From contig JBJXFX010000073.1 in NCBI GenBank assembly GCA_046152925.1, forward strand, positions 1 through 49,008: 49,008 nt of DNA, read 5' to 3'. The notes beneath the pieces are model-generated. The model did no database searches. It saw nothing but the letters and a program-made list of their open reading frames with translations, and had not been told where the DNA came from. Every line of letters starts with the position of its first letter. The stretch's first letter is position 1. The position numbers were made by a program, and so were the translations under genes. This stretch comes from CAMAUF01 sp046152925 (lineage in GTDB: Bacteria; Chloroflexota; Dehalococcoidia; Tepidiformales; Tepidiformaceae). Of the stretch, positions 1-7,678 are shown one piece after another.

Positions 1-1079
1 CCGAGCGACTCGCCATCCTTCAACAGGCGTGCCTCAAGCCGCCGCTGGAGGCGCACATAGGGCCACTCCACGACTTCATCGCGGCTGCCATCGCACTCAA
101 CCAAGACCGTTTGGCCCTCGCTCGTGACGATGAGGTTGGCATCGTCGTCGCGCGAGATCGCGAAGCCAAGCGTCTCCAACGCCGTCGCGACGGCGGCCGT
201 CAGGGGCCGTCCGTCCTCAGTGACGAGGCGGCGGTGTTGGCTGAGCGCGTCGACCGCCTGCTGCGCCTCGGCGACGCGCGTCCGGACATCTTCCAACTCG
301 GCCTTGGCCGTCCCGAGATCCACGGACCGCTCGCCGAGGCCCGGCAGGTCGATGCCGCCGATCCAGTAGGGAGGCTCGCCTGGGATGGCCTGCTTCAACA
401 GCTCACGCGCGGCGTCGACGATTGATTGGGCCAACGCCGACCGTTCATAGCCGAGGTCGTCCGTAAAGACCGGGATGAACAGTACGGTGCCCGCGAGCAC
501 GTTGAACTGCATCGCAATGGGCACGTCGGAGCCGCCGGCCGCGATCACCCGTCCGTGCTGCCGGACGGCCCGCTCGTTGCGGTCGAAGATGGCGCGGTAG
601 CGGACGTTCTTGCGGTAGTCGCGGAGGATGCCGGCGAACGGGCTGTCCTCGGCGACGATTCGCACGTTCTGGCCCTCCGCCGGACGCAGGCAGGGCAGGC
701 CCCAATGAACGCCGGCAGGCGCCGGGAGCCAGAAGTAGCGGTCGAGGCCTTCGAAGCCGACGATGCCGGGCTGGGTGGCGTTGGGCCGGGCCATCACGAT
801 GATCGCGCCGCCCGCGTCGAGCAGCCGCGCCGCCTCATCGCCGCGCCGGCGAAGGTGCTCCGCGGCGGCGGCGGTCGTCGGTGAGCCCGCGCCGTTCACG
901 ATCGGGCGGTCGTCGTGGGTCGCAAACTCCTCGCCGTCGAGGAACTTGGCGGCTTGGGCGGTGAAGGCCGCCGGGTCGATGAGCATCGCCTCGTAGTCGA
1001 AGAAACTCGGGGCGTTAAAGACGCTGTGGTTGTCCACATCAACGTTGGGGAGGGCGTAACCGATCGTCAGGAGTCGCAT
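1..1079 (-). CDS. Unknown protein, 3' end outside window; C-terminal restriction-endonuclease-like segment
   Basis: The frame is open from ATG 1079 to the window edge, about 359 residues, so the stop is missing. I recognise no N-terminal family; it begins MRLLTIGYALPNVDVDN. The last ~60 visible residues (about 298-359) read LETLGF...D.NLIV...QTVLVECDGS...WPYVRLQRRL. This hydrophobic-strand, acidic, E-x-D/G pattern resembles the core of PD-(D/E)XK-type folds (GF-x-D-x-E-x-D/K). A linker predicted to be helical (about 230-280, rich in A/E/Q) precedes it. Neighbour galU lies 11 bases upstream on the same strand, so the two may be cotranscribed. The fold assignment is an inference; cellular role unknown. 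Confidence 0.7.
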   Translation of the reverse strand, partial: MRLLTIGYALPNVDVDNHSVFNAPSFFDYEAMLIDPAAFTAQAAKFLDGEEFATHDDRPIVNGAGSPTTAAAAEHLRRRGDEAARLLDAGGAIIVMARPNATQPGIVGFEGLDRYFWLPAPAGVHWGLPCLRPAEGQNVRIVAEDSPFAGILRDYRKNVRYRAIFDRNERAVRQHGRVIAAGGSDVPIAMQFNVLAGTVLFIPVFTDDLGYERSALAQSIVDAARELLKQAIPGEPPYWIGGIDLPGLGERSVDLGTAKAELEDVRTRVAEAQQAVDALSQHRRLVTEDGRPLTAAVATALETLGFAISRDDDANLIVTSEGQTVLVECDGSRDEVVEWPYVRLQRRLEARLLKDGESL

Positions 1080-1090
1080 CCGGGGGCGCG

Positions 1091-1963
1091 TTATCCTCCG
1101 AGGAAAGCGCGCAGCCGGTCCGTGAGCGGCTGGCGGAGTGCCTCCCGCTCGAACGCCGCCGCCACGTTGGCGACGAGGTATCCGAGTGGACGGCCGGTGT
1201 CGTAGCGTACTCCTTTGAAGCGCAGTGCACTCACCGGCTCCCCTGCAGCGAGCTGGCTGACGAGCACGTCGGTGACGTAATGCTCTTTTCCGGCCGCCGA
1301 AGGCCGCGATCGGTCGATGTGCTCGGCCGCCGACGGGCTGAGGACGTAGCGGCCGACGATCCCAAGGTTCGAAGGTGCGTCCTCGACCTTCGGCTTCTCG
1401 ACCAGCCCTCTGAGGGGCATCGGGTTGCCGTCGCCCGCGGGGTCGACGATCCCGTAGGAGGGGACCTGGTCGCTGGTCACCTCTTCGACGCCAATCACGC
1501 TCCCGCCGGTCGCCTGGTAGGCCTCGACAAGCTCGCCAATGCACGGCGTCGGCCCGAGGATGAGGTCGTCGGCGAAAAAGAGCGCGACCGGCTCACCGGC
1601 GAAAAAGGCACGCGCGCAGTTCAGCGCGTGGGCCGGGCCGAGCGGCACGTCCTGCATCACGTAGGAGAAGCGGGCCAGCTCGCCGGCGCGCTCGACAAGC
1701 CGGTAGCTTGCCTCATCGCCCTTGGCCCTCAGCAGGCCCGCAACGCGGCCGCCGGTGCCGAAGTGCTCCCGCACGGCCTCCTTGCCTTCGGCAATGACGA
1801 AGCAGATCTCCTCGATGCTCGCGGCGGCTGCCTCTTCGACTGCGTACTGGAGGAGCGGCTTGTCGACGATCGGGAGCATCTCTTTGGGGACGGCCTTCGT
1901 GGCGGGGAGCATGCGGCTCCCCATCCCCGCGGCCAGGATGACGGCTTTGCGGACTGGTCTCAT
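1091..1963 (-). CDS. galU: UTP-glucose-1-phosphate uridylyltransferase
   Basis: Makes UDP-glucose from UTP and glucose-1-phosphate in the cytoplasm, for polysaccharide and glycolipid synthesis. The 290-residue product has the full GalU N-terminus: KAVILAAGMGSRMLPATK with the nucleotide-binding G-x-G-x-R, then KEMLPIVDKPLLQYAVEEA. It also has the metal-site segment FFADDLILG (about 130) and VEKPK (about 190). Length fits the bacterial family (about 290). A TAGTAT -10-like hexamer (1975-1970) ends only 6 bases before the ATG, so the transcript may be leaderless. The gene is divergent from infC across a 95-base gap. Confidence 0.95.
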   Translation of the reverse strand: MRPVRKAVILAAGMGSRMLPATKAVPKEMLPIVDKPLLQYAVEEAAAASIEEICFVIAEGKEAVREHFGTGGRVAGLLRAKGDEASYRLVERAGELARFSYVMQDVPLGPAHALNCARAFFAGEPVALFFADDLILGPTPCIGELVEAYQATGGSVIGVEEVTSDQVPSYGIVDPAGDGNPMPLRGLVEKPKVEDAPSNLGIVGRYVLSPSAAEHIDRSRPSAAGKEHYVTDVLVSQLAAGEPVSALRFKGVRYDTGRPLGYLVANVAAAFEREALRQPLTDRLRAFLGG

Positions 1964-1992
1964 GGATTCATACTACGGCTGCCCCAGGGCCT

Positions 1993-2008
1993 GCCGATAT
2001 ACATCGGC
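1993..2008. promoter_or_regulatory. Inverted repeat between galU and infC (possible operator)
   Basis: GCCGAT-ATAC-ATCGGC is a perfect 6-bp inverted repeat with a 4-base spacer. It lies where the -35 regions of both divergent promoters would be: 17 bases upstream of the galU -10 (1975-1970) and about 12 bases upstream of the infC -10-like TACACT (2021-2026). The position suggests a shared operator; no regulator is known. Confidence 0.35.
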
Positions 2009-2017
2009 GGACGTGGC

Positions 2018-2026
2018 TGATACACT
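2018..2026 (+). promoter_or_regulatory. Extended -10 promoter element for infC-rpmI-rplT
   Basis: TGATACACT (TG-N-TACACT) lies 33 bases before the infC TTG start, giving a predicted leader of about 25 bases. No good -35 is seen, as is usual for extended -10 promoters. The same TG-N-TASANT style recurs upstream of several genes in this window. Confidence 0.35.
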
Positions 2027-2058
2027 TCCTCCCTGTCTAACCTTGTTCGGGATGTAGT

Positions 2059-2841
2059 TTGAGGAAACGCAGTAAGACACCGCCGAAGCCAGTGGCACCG
2101 GATCCGCGCATCAATGAGCGGATCCGTGTCCCCGAAGTCCGCCTGATCGACGAAGAGGGCCGCCAGATTGGCGTTGTCCGCACCGTCGAGGCCATCCAAA
2201 TGGCCCGCCAAAGGGATGTCGACCTCGTCGAGGTGGCTGCCAACGCGCAGCCGCCGGTGGCGCGTCTCATGGACTTCGGCCGGTATAAGTACGAGCAGTC
2301 CAAGAAGGAGCGCGAAGCCAAGAAGCACCAGGTCAACATGCAGCTCCGCGAAGTACGCATGAAGCCGAAGATCGACGACCACGATATCGACTTCAAGACG
2401 CGCACCGCGGCCAAGCTGTTGAAGCAAGGCGACAAGGTGAAAGTCACCGTCATGTTCCGTGGCCGCGAGATCACCCACCCGCAAATCGGGAAGAATCTCC
2501 TCGACCGCGTCCTCAAGAGCCTCGAGCCCATCTGCCTCGTTGAGAAAGATGCGATGCTCGAAGGCCGCCACATGACCGTGATCGTTGCGCCGGACAAGAA
2601 GAAAATGGCAGCCTTGGCCCGCGCCGCGGCTACCCCGGTCGCCGGTGCGGCAGTGCCCGCCATCGCCGAGGAAGACGAGGACGAGGCCGTAACCGCGGCT
2701 GCAGCCGCGGCCCGCATTGTCGATGAAGACGCCGACGAGGTGGACGATGTCGACGACGTGGACGACGAGGATACCGAGGAAGAAGGCGACGACGAGACTG
2801 AGGAGGTCGAGACCGTCGCAGCAGGAGTAGCAGGTGCCTAA
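2059..2841 (+). CDS. infC: Translation initiation factor IF-3 with long acidic C-terminal tail
   Basis: IF-3 binds the 30S subunit and checks start-codon/initiator-tRNA pairing. Residues about 17-86 form the N-domain (PRINERIRVPEVRLID...) and about 95-180 the C-domain (MKPKIDDHDIDFKTR, VTVMFRGREITH). Residues about 181-260 are an added Ala/Asp/Glu-rich tail; ordinary IF-3 is near 170-180 residues. The only plausible start is TTG at 2059, since an in-frame TAA lies at 2038; rare start codons are a known autoregulatory feature of infC. It overlaps rpmI by 8 bases and heads the classical infC-rpmI-rplT operon. Confidence 0.95.
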   Translation: MRKRSKTPPKPVAPDPRINERIRVPEVRLIDEEGRQIGVVRTVEAIQMARQRDVDLVEVAANAQPPVARLMDFGRYKYEQSKKEREAKKHQVNMQLREVRMKPKIDDHDIDFKTRTAAKLLKQGDKVKVTVMFRGREITHPQIGKNLLDRVLKSLEPICLVEKDAMLEGRHMTVIVAPDKKKMAALARAAATPVAGAAVPAIAEEDEDEAVTAAAAAARIVDEDADEVDDVDDVDDEDTEEEGDDETEEVETVAAGVAGA

Positions 2842-3064
2842 GCTCAAGACTCACAAAGGGGCCGCCTCGCGCATCCGCTTGACCGGGACTGGCAAGCTCG
2901 TGCGCATGTATGGCAGCCGCAACAACTTCCGCCGTAAGAAGCGGAAGCCGGTCACGGTCCAGTTCGGGCGCACCGTGCCCGTTTCCCCGGCGATGGCGAA
3001 GCGTATGCGCGTCCTTCTCCCCGGGACCAAACTGACCCCTGCTCCCCTGGAGGGCCAAGAATGA
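2834..3064 (+). CDS. rpmI: 50S ribosomal protein L35
   Basis: A 76-residue basic protein beginning MPKLKTHKGAASRIRLTGTG, the L35 signature; the rest is lysine/arginine-rich (NNFRRKKRK). It is somewhat longer than the usual ~65 residues at the C-terminus. It starts at GTG 2834 inside the end of infC (8-base overlap) and overlaps rplT by 4 bases (ATGA), so all three genes are probably translationally coupled. Confidence 0.96.
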   Translation: MPKLKTHKGAASRIRLTGTGKLVRMYGSRNNFRRKKRKPVTVQFGRTVPVSPAMAKRMRVLLPGTKLTPAPLEGQE

Positions 3065-3417
3065 GCCGCGTTAAGCGAGGTGTAACGTCCCACCGCCGGC
3101 ACAAGAAGGTGCTCGGCCTCACCGAAGGTCACGCCGGCCAGCGGCATCGCCTGATCAAGCGCGCGAACGAGAGCATGATGCATGCCCTCCGCTATAGCTA
3201 TGAAAACCGCCGCGACAGGAAAGGCGACTTCCGCGCGCTCTGGATTATCCGGATCAACGCGGCTGCCCGCCTCCACGGCCTCACCTATTCGCGCCTGATC
3301 CACGGCCTGAAGGCCGCTGGCGTCGAGCTCGACCGTAAGGCGCTCGCCGACCTCGCGGTCACGCGTCCCGATGTGTTCGGCGAAATCGCCGGCAAGGCGA
3401 AGGCAGCGCTCGCCTAA
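3061..3417 (+). CDS. rplT: 50S ribosomal protein L20
   Basis: A 118-residue L20, the usual length, starting MSRVKRGVTSHRRHKKVLGL and carrying the family's GHAGQRHRLIKRANESMMHALRYSYENRRDRKGDFR-type core in pieces. L20 is an early 50S assembly protein that binds 23S rRNA and, in other bacteria, represses its own operon. The start overlaps the rpmI stop (ATGA). A strong hairpin follows about 20 bases after the stop. Confidence 0.97.
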   Translation: MSRVKRGVTSHRRHKKVLGLTEGHAGQRHRLIKRANESMMHALRYSYENRRDRKGDFRALWIIRINAAARLHGLTYSRLIHGLKAAGVELDRKALADLAVTRPDVFGEIAGKAKAALA

Positions 3418-3439
3418 CTCCCCCAGCAGTGGGCTTCCG

Positions 3440-3470
3440 ACGGGGGTGGCGGTGCCGCCCCCGTTTCTTC
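3440..3470 (+). terminator. Rho-independent terminator after rplT
   Basis: ACGGGGG...CCCCCGT with an inner GGC/GCC pair and a GGT loop, followed by TTTCTTC. It sits between rplT (ends 3417) and the convergent permease gene (ends 3475) and could also act for the opposite strand. Confidence 0.75.
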
Positions 3471-3474
3471 GTGC

Positions 3475-4257
3475 CTAGACGCCTGACCAGGTGAGCCGCG
3501 GCGTCCGGCGCGAAGCCGCCGCAAACACCGCCACGGCGAGCACGAGCAGCACCGGAAGGTCGATCGCCAGCCCGATGAACCCTTCGCCGGAGCCCGCGTA
3601 CGTTGCGAGCAGGAGGGCATCGACCGCATAGGTCAGCGGGTTAATCGCCGCCAGCACCTGGAGCCACGCCGGCAGGTCGTCGAGCGGGAAGAACGCCCCG
3701 GAGAAGAAGAGCAACGGGAAGAGCGCCAGGTTCATCACCAGGTGGAAGCCCTGCATCGTCTGGATGCGCGACGCCAGCACTTGGGCGATGCCGCCGAGCA
3801 GGACGTTGAGGAGCACGATGACCAGGATCGCGAGCGCCATCCCGCCGGCTAAGGAGTACTGCCAATCCAGGTCCACAAACGGTGCAGCCGCGATCAGCAC
3901 GACGGCGCCCTGAATCGTGCCGATCACGACGCCGGCCAGCGATTTGCCCAGCAGGAGCACCGGCAGCGGCTGGGGCGACGCGACGAGCATCCTCAGCACT
4001 CCCGAGTCCCGGTCGCGATAGAAGGAAGCGCTGGAAAAGGTGGACGAAAACACGCACGTCATCACGACGACGCCCGGCACGAGGTACCCTTTGAAGTCGC
4101 CGGCTGGCAGGTTCGCCGGTTGCAGACCTTCGGAGACGCCGACCCCGAGGAAGACCAGCAACAGCAGGGGTGTGAACATCGAGGAGTAGAGCTGCGACCG
4201 CGACCGGACGACGGCTCGCAGGTCGCGCGCGAACAGGGCCAGCGAAGCCGCGATCAT
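3475..4257 (-). CDS. ABC-2 type transporter permease
   Basis: A 260-residue integral membrane protein with about six hydrophobic segments and the ABC-2 layout: N-terminal cytoplasmic helix, LYSSMFTPLLLLVFLGVG as TM1, a loop containing FYRDRDSGVLRMLVASP, and a final helix before a short basic tail. It pairs with the ATPase gene immediately upstream (4-base ATGA overlap at 4254-4257). Together they form a drug/lipid/polysaccharide exporter of the DrrAB/Nod type; the substrate cannot be read from sequence. Confidence 0.9.
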   Translation of the reverse strand: MIAASLALFARDLRAVVRSRSQLYSSMFTPLLLLVFLGVGVSEGLQPANLPAGDFKGYLVPGVVVMTCVFSSTFSSASFYRDRDSGVLRMLVASPQPLPVLLLGKSLAGVVIGTIQGAVVLIAAAPFVDLDWQYSLAGGMALAILVIVLLNVLLGGIAQVLASRIQTMQGFHLVMNLALFPLLFFSGAFFPLDDLPAWLQVLAAINPLTYAVDALLLATYAGSGEGFIGLAIDLPVLLVLAVAVFAAASRRTPRLTWSGV

Positions 4258-5198
4258 CGGTCCTTCTCCTGAGCTGTCGACCGTCGCCCCACATGGTGGA
4301 AGTAGGCGTCCTCAAGGGTCGTGCGGTCCACGGCGACCGACCGGATTCGTCCGGGGGCCGCGACGAAGAGCGCCGGGACGAGACTGCTGGAGTCCACTGT
4401 CGTCAGGCGGGCCGTCGGCCCCGTGACGGTCGCTGTCGCGACACCCGCGACCGCCGAGAGCTCCATGGCGTCCTCTGCGGTCGCACAGGTCACGGTCACC
4501 GATTCGGCCGCGAGCCCTCGCTTGAGCTCGGCGGGTTGCCCTTGCGCCACGACCGCGCCCTCGCGCAGAAAAGCGACCTCGTCACAGACGGCGTCGGCTT
4601 CCGCGAGGTCGTTGGTCGCAAGAAGGATGGTCATGCCGTGGCCCCACGCCGCCCGGAGCGCGTCCCAGAGGGCGCGGCGTTCGTCCGGGTCGATGCCCGT
4701 CGTCGGTTCGTCGAGGATCAGGAGGTCGGGCTCGTGAAGGAGCGCGCGCGCGACTTCGAGCCGCCGGCGCATCCCGCCGGAAAGGGTAGCAATCGGGTCG
4801 TCCGCTCGCCCGGCGAGCCCGACGATTGCGAGGACCGTGGCGATCCGCTTCGCCGCGCCCGCCCCGCCGAGGCCATAGAGGCGGGCGACCAGCCGCAAGA
4901 GCTCGACAGGTCGGAGCAACGCGTCCTGGGTGTTCTCTTGGAAGACGATTCCAATGCGCGACCGAAGCTGGCGCGCTGGCGGCGCGCCAAACACGCGAAG
5001 GGAGCCGCCGTCGGGCTTATCGAGTCCCGTCACCATGGTCAGGAAGGTCGTTTTGCCGCTGCCGTTAGGCCCCAAAAGGCCGAAAACGCTGCCCTGGCGC
5101 ACGCGCAGCGAACTGCCGTCAAGGGCGCGGCGCTCGCCGAACGAGCGGATCAGGCCGATGGCTTGAATCGCCGAGGGGGTGGCGTTATGCGCGGTCAA
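4254..5198 (-). CDS. ABC transporter ATP-binding protein (DrrA/NodI-like)
   Basis: A 314-residue ATPase. It shows Walker A GPNGSGKT, Q-loop VFQEN, signature LSGGMRRR, Walker B LLILDEPTTGIDP and an H-loop region read as LLATNDLAEAD, with Asn-Asp where His is usual, which may weaken hydrolysis control. A ~90-residue C-terminal extension matches the exporter subfamily. The start is TTG at 5198 (no ATG/GTG in frame nearby) and overlaps the upstream YggT gene by 14 bases. Its partner is the permease at 3475-4257. Confidence 0.9.
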   Translation of the reverse strand: MTAHNATPSAIQAIGLIRSFGERRALDGSSLRVRQGSVFGLLGPNGSGKTTFLTMVTGLDKPDGGSLRVFGAPPARQLRSRIGIVFQENTQDALLRPVELLRLVARLYGLGGAGAAKRIATVLAIVGLAGRADDPIATLSGGMRRRLEVARALLHEPDLLILDEPTTGIDPDERRALWDALRAAWGHGMTILLATNDLAEADAVCDEVAFLREGAVVAQGQPAELKRGLAAESVTVTCATAEDAMELSAVAGVATATVTGPTARLTTVDSSSLVPALFVAAPGRIRSVAVDRTTLEDAYFHHVGRRSTAQEKDR

Positions 5199-5448
5199 CG
5201 ACGCTCGCGACCAGCTGCTGCAGGATGATCAGCGCGAGGATCGCCGCCATCGGGCTCAAGTCGATCATCCCCATGTTCGGGATGACCTTCCGGAACGGGT
5301 CGATGATCGGCTCGGTCACGCGGTGCAGCAGTTGAATGAGCGGGTTCGCCGGGTCAATCGAGAACCACGTCAACAGCGACCGGGCAATCACCGCAAACAT
5401 CAAGATGCGGAGGAAGGTGTAGGTTACCTCAGCGATATACGGGTCGAT
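5185..5448 (-). CDS. YggT family membrane protein, second copy, unusual start
   Basis: YggT proteins are small two-helix membrane proteins found next to yggS/proC and division genes. The product has TFLRILMFAVIARSLLTWFS (TM1), the cytoplasmic RVTEPIIDPFRKVIPNMG signature and a second helix. No ATG, GTG or TTG exists where the family N-terminus should start. An ATC at 5448 sits 8 bases behind a GGAG motif (5460-5457) and would give 87 residues. The alternatives TTG 5403 or ATG 5400 would cut into TM1. Gene identity is secure; the start is not. It overlaps the downstream ABC ATPase start. Confidence 0.75.
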   Translation of the reverse strand: MDPYIAEVTYTFLRILMFAVIARSLLTWFSIDPANPLIQLLHRVTEPIIDPFRKVIPNMGMIDLSPMAAILALIILQQLVASVVDRA

Positions 5449-5525
5449 GGAAGCTACTCCGGCCTGGACTCCTGCGGTCCGTATCAGGATACCACACCCG
5501 CGGCCGCGTCCGGGGGAAAGGCGAC

Positions 5526-5783
5526 TTACAGATCGGCCGTCCGGCGGACCGCCGTGACCATAATCGTCAGCAACACGACGACCACGAGGCCGCTCAAGTC
5601 GAACATCCCCATGCTTGGGATGATCCGGCGGAAGGGCGCCAGGAGCGGTTCCGTCGCCCGTACGATGAATCGCCCCATGTCGTTGCCCTGGAGCGCCGGA
5701 AACCAACTCATGATCGAGCGCAGCACCACGAGGACGATCAGGCCGTAGAGGCAGACTTCGAGCACCGAGGCCACCGTGTTCAC
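5526..5783 (-). CDS. YggT family membrane protein, first copy
   Basis: An 85-residue YggT protein: TM1 LEVCLYGLIVLVVLRSIMSWF, signature RATEPLLAPFRRIIPSMG, TM2 LSGLVVVVLLTIMVTAVR. The GTG start at 5783 overlaps the proC stop (GTGA), which is why it is chosen over an ATG at 5831 lying inside proC. It forms a run yggS-proC-yggT-yggT. The family is linked by context to cell division and envelope proteins and, in some bacteria, to ion homeostasis; the exact function is unsettled. Confidence 0.88.
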   Translation of the reverse strand: MNTVASVLEVCLYGLIVLVVLRSIMSWFPALQGNDMGRFIVRATEPLLAPFRRIIPSMGMFDLSGLVVVVLLTIMVTAVRRTADL

Positions 5784-6574
5784 GACGGCTGGCCCAGTTC
5801 GACGGCCCGCTTGTAGGCGGCCCGCACACATTCGATGAACGAGGCGCGGACGGCGCCCTTCTCGAGTTCCAGGAGCCCGGCCGCCGTCGTCCCGGCGGGC
5901 GAGGTCACCATCGCGCGTAGCTCGGCTGGCTTCATGCCCGTTTCCTGAGCGTACTGGGCCGCCCCGAGCACGGTTTGGAGCACCAGCTCCTCGGCCTGGG
6001 CGCGGGGGAGGCCGACGCTGACGGCGCCCTCGATCAGCGCCTCCATCACCAGGAACACGTATGCCGGGCCGCTGCCGCTGACGGCTGTCGCCATGTCGAC
6101 TTTCTTTTCGCTGTCGACGTAGGCCTCGCGGCCGATAGCCGCCAGGAGTCCGCGGGTCAGTTCGCGCTGTTGGTCGTCGACCTCGGGCGTGGCGGTCCAG
6201 GCCGACATACCGGCGTTCACGGCAGCCGGCGTGTTCGGCATGACGCGGACGATGCGCGTGTGCTCGAACTCGGCGCGAAGCTGTGCCAGCCCGACGCCCG
6301 CCATGATCGAGACGAGGAGCGCATCGGGCCGTAGCCGCCCTTGGACGCTCCCAACCTCCTGCGGCTTTACCGAGAGGATGACGACGTCGGCCGAGCGCAT
6401 CGCATCGCCGCTCTCGGGCGTCGTGTGGACGCCGTAGCGGGCGTGTAGCGCGTTTCGGCGTGTCTCGACGAGTTCACAGACCGTGACGTCTGAGGGGCCG
6501 TACACGCCGCGGGCCAACGCCGCCGAGAGGATCGCCTCGCCCATCACGCCGCCGCCGATGATCGTCAACCTCAT
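5780..6574 (-). CDS. proC: Pyrroline-5-carboxylate reductase
   Basis: Final step of proline synthesis: NAD(P)H-dependent reduction of 1-pyrroline-5-carboxylate. A 264-residue product with an N-terminal Rossmann site (TIIGGGVMGEAIL), VRVMPNTPAAVNAGM in the middle, and the family C-terminal signature VSGSGPAYVFLVMEAL...VTSPAGTTAAGL. Length is typical. It overlaps yggS by 4 bases upstream and the first yggT by 4 bases downstream, so these genes are translationally coupled. Confidence 0.96.
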   Translation of the reverse strand: MRLTIIGGGVMGEAILSAALARGVYGPSDVTVCELVETRRNALHARYGVHTTPESGDAMRSADVVILSVKPQEVGSVQGRLRPDALLVSIMAGVGLAQLRAEFEHTRIVRVMPNTPAAVNAGMSAWTATPEVDDQQRELTRGLLAAIGREAYVDSEKKVDMATAVSGSGPAYVFLVMEALIEGAVSVGLPRAQAEELVLQTVLGAAQYAQETGMKPAELRAMVTSPAGTTAAGLLELEKGAVRASFIECVRAAYKRAVELGQPS

Positions 6575-7272
6575 GCCACACGCTCCCCAAAGATCGCCCG
6601 GCCGACACGGATGTGGGTCGCACCCGCCTCGATCGCGGCCTCGAAGTCCCCGGTCATTCCCATCGAGAGCGATTCTAGTCCATGGCTGGCCGCGAGCCGC
6701 CGCAGCTCCACGAAGACGGGCCTCACCTGTTCGGGGTCAGGCGCGTGCGGGGCCACGGTCATCAGCCCTTCGACTCTGATGTGCGCCAGCGATCGGGCGT
6801 GGGCGACGAGCGCGGCGAGCGCCTCCACGGGTATCCCATCCTTCGAGGCTTCTCCGGCGACGTTCACTTCCAGGAAGACCGGCGCCACCCGGCCCGCGCG
6901 GTCGGCGGCGTCGTCCACGGCGGTAAGGGCCCGAGCCGAGTCGATGCCGTGGAGCACGTCGAAGTGATCGACCGCCAGTCTGGCCTTGTTCGTCTGAAGG
7001 TGCCCAATCAGGTGCCAGCGAAGGCGTGACACGTCAGCTTCAACACGCTTGGCCAGGCCTTCCTGGACCCGGTTTTCGCCCACGTCGGCGATCCCGGCGG
7101 CATGGGCGGCCAGCACGTCAGCGGCCGGATAGCTCTTGGTCACGGCGATCAAGGTCACGGACGCGGGGTCGCGCCCGGCCCGCTCGCAGGCCGCCGCGAC
7201 CCGTGCGCGGACGCCAGCGACGTTGGCCGCGATTTCGTCGAGCCTCACAGGATCCGCGGCGGGTGTCGCCAT
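6571..7272 (-). CDS. YggS/PLPBP family pyridoxal phosphate homeostasis protein
   Basis: A single-domain PLP carrier with an alanine-racemase-like barrel; it buffers PLP and affects amino-acid and keto-acid balance. Start ATG 7272 gives 233 residues, the family size. Seen: TLIAVTKSYPAADV with the PLP-binding Lys, GENRVQE, WHLIGHLQTNK, and SMGMTGDFEAAIEAG-THIRVGRAIFG at the phosphate site. It overlaps the small membrane protein gene by 28 bases and proC by 4, the common yggS-proC-yggT arrangement. Confidence 0.94.
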   Translation of the reverse strand: MATPAADPVRLDEIAANVAGVRARVAAACERAGRDPASVTLIAVTKSYPAADVLAAHAAGIADVGENRVQEGLAKRVEADVSRLRWHLIGHLQTNKARLAVDHFDVLHGIDSARALTAVDDAADRAGRVAPVFLEVNVAGEASKDGIPVEALAALVAHARSLAHIRVEGLMTVAPHAPDPEQVRPVFVELRRLAASHGLESLSMGMTGDFEAAIEAGATHIRVGRAIFGERVA

Positions 7273-7511
7273 TCCCAAATGCCTCGCGCCACGACCGCGA
7301 GCACGATCAGCCCGATCGCGCCGATGCCCGCGGCCCAATGCACGGTGAACAGGACGAAGAGCAGGATCAGGCCAAAAACCGCTCCAAAAAGGATGCCGAG
7401 GGGCAAGGCGAGGGCCCGGAAGACGGCCCAGATGATGACCACCACTTCCTTGAAACCGCCCGGCTTGTCCTCTTCTGGCGGCGGGGAGTTCGGCCCGTAG
7501 TAGAAGCCCAT
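7245..7511 (-). CDS. Small two-helix membrane protein
   Basis: An 88-residue protein of unknown function. After a polar Pro/Glu-rich N-terminus (MGFYYGPNSPPPEED) come two hydrophobic stretches, about 23-50 and 51-78 (FRALALPLGILFGAVFGLIL; GIGAIGLIVLAVVAR), ending WEWRHPPRIL. It is first in the yggS-proC-yggT run and overlaps the yggS start by 28 bases. A membrane protein in front of division/PLP genes would fit an envelope role, but this is only context. Confidence 0.7.
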   Translation of the reverse strand: MGFYYGPNSPPPEEDKPGGFKEVVVIIWAVFRALALPLGILFGAVFGLILLFVLFTVHWAAGIGAIGLIVLAVVARGIWEWRHPPRIL

Positions 7512-7640
7512 CGGCCGAGTATAGCCCCGGCCGCGGCTCGGCGGCTGTGCAAAATCTGTGTAAACAGCTAGACAAGCAGGCGAAGCGGGTGCGAGTCTGG
7601 GTTGCGACGCCCCTCACCCCTGGGGAGTTGTGAGCCAGGT

Positions 7641-7649
7641 TGCTACATA
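7641..7649 (+). promoter_or_regulatory. Candidate extended -10 for the LysM-transglycosylase gene
   Basis: TGCTACATA (TG-N-TACATA) lies 29 bases before the ATG at 7679; a GGAGA (7670-7674) follows in the leader. No convincing -35. The divergent gap 7512-7678 was checked for a c-di-AMP or c-di-GMP riboswitch and none could be matched. Confidence 0.3.
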
Positions 7650-7678
7650 ACTCCACTCATTGTATGAATGGAGATCTC

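Noticed and set aside
7512..7678. Possible c-di-AMP or c-di-GMP riboswitch before the LysM-transglycosylase gene
   Set aside because: Such riboswitches often precede LysM/wall genes, but no conserved core of either class could be aligned by eye.
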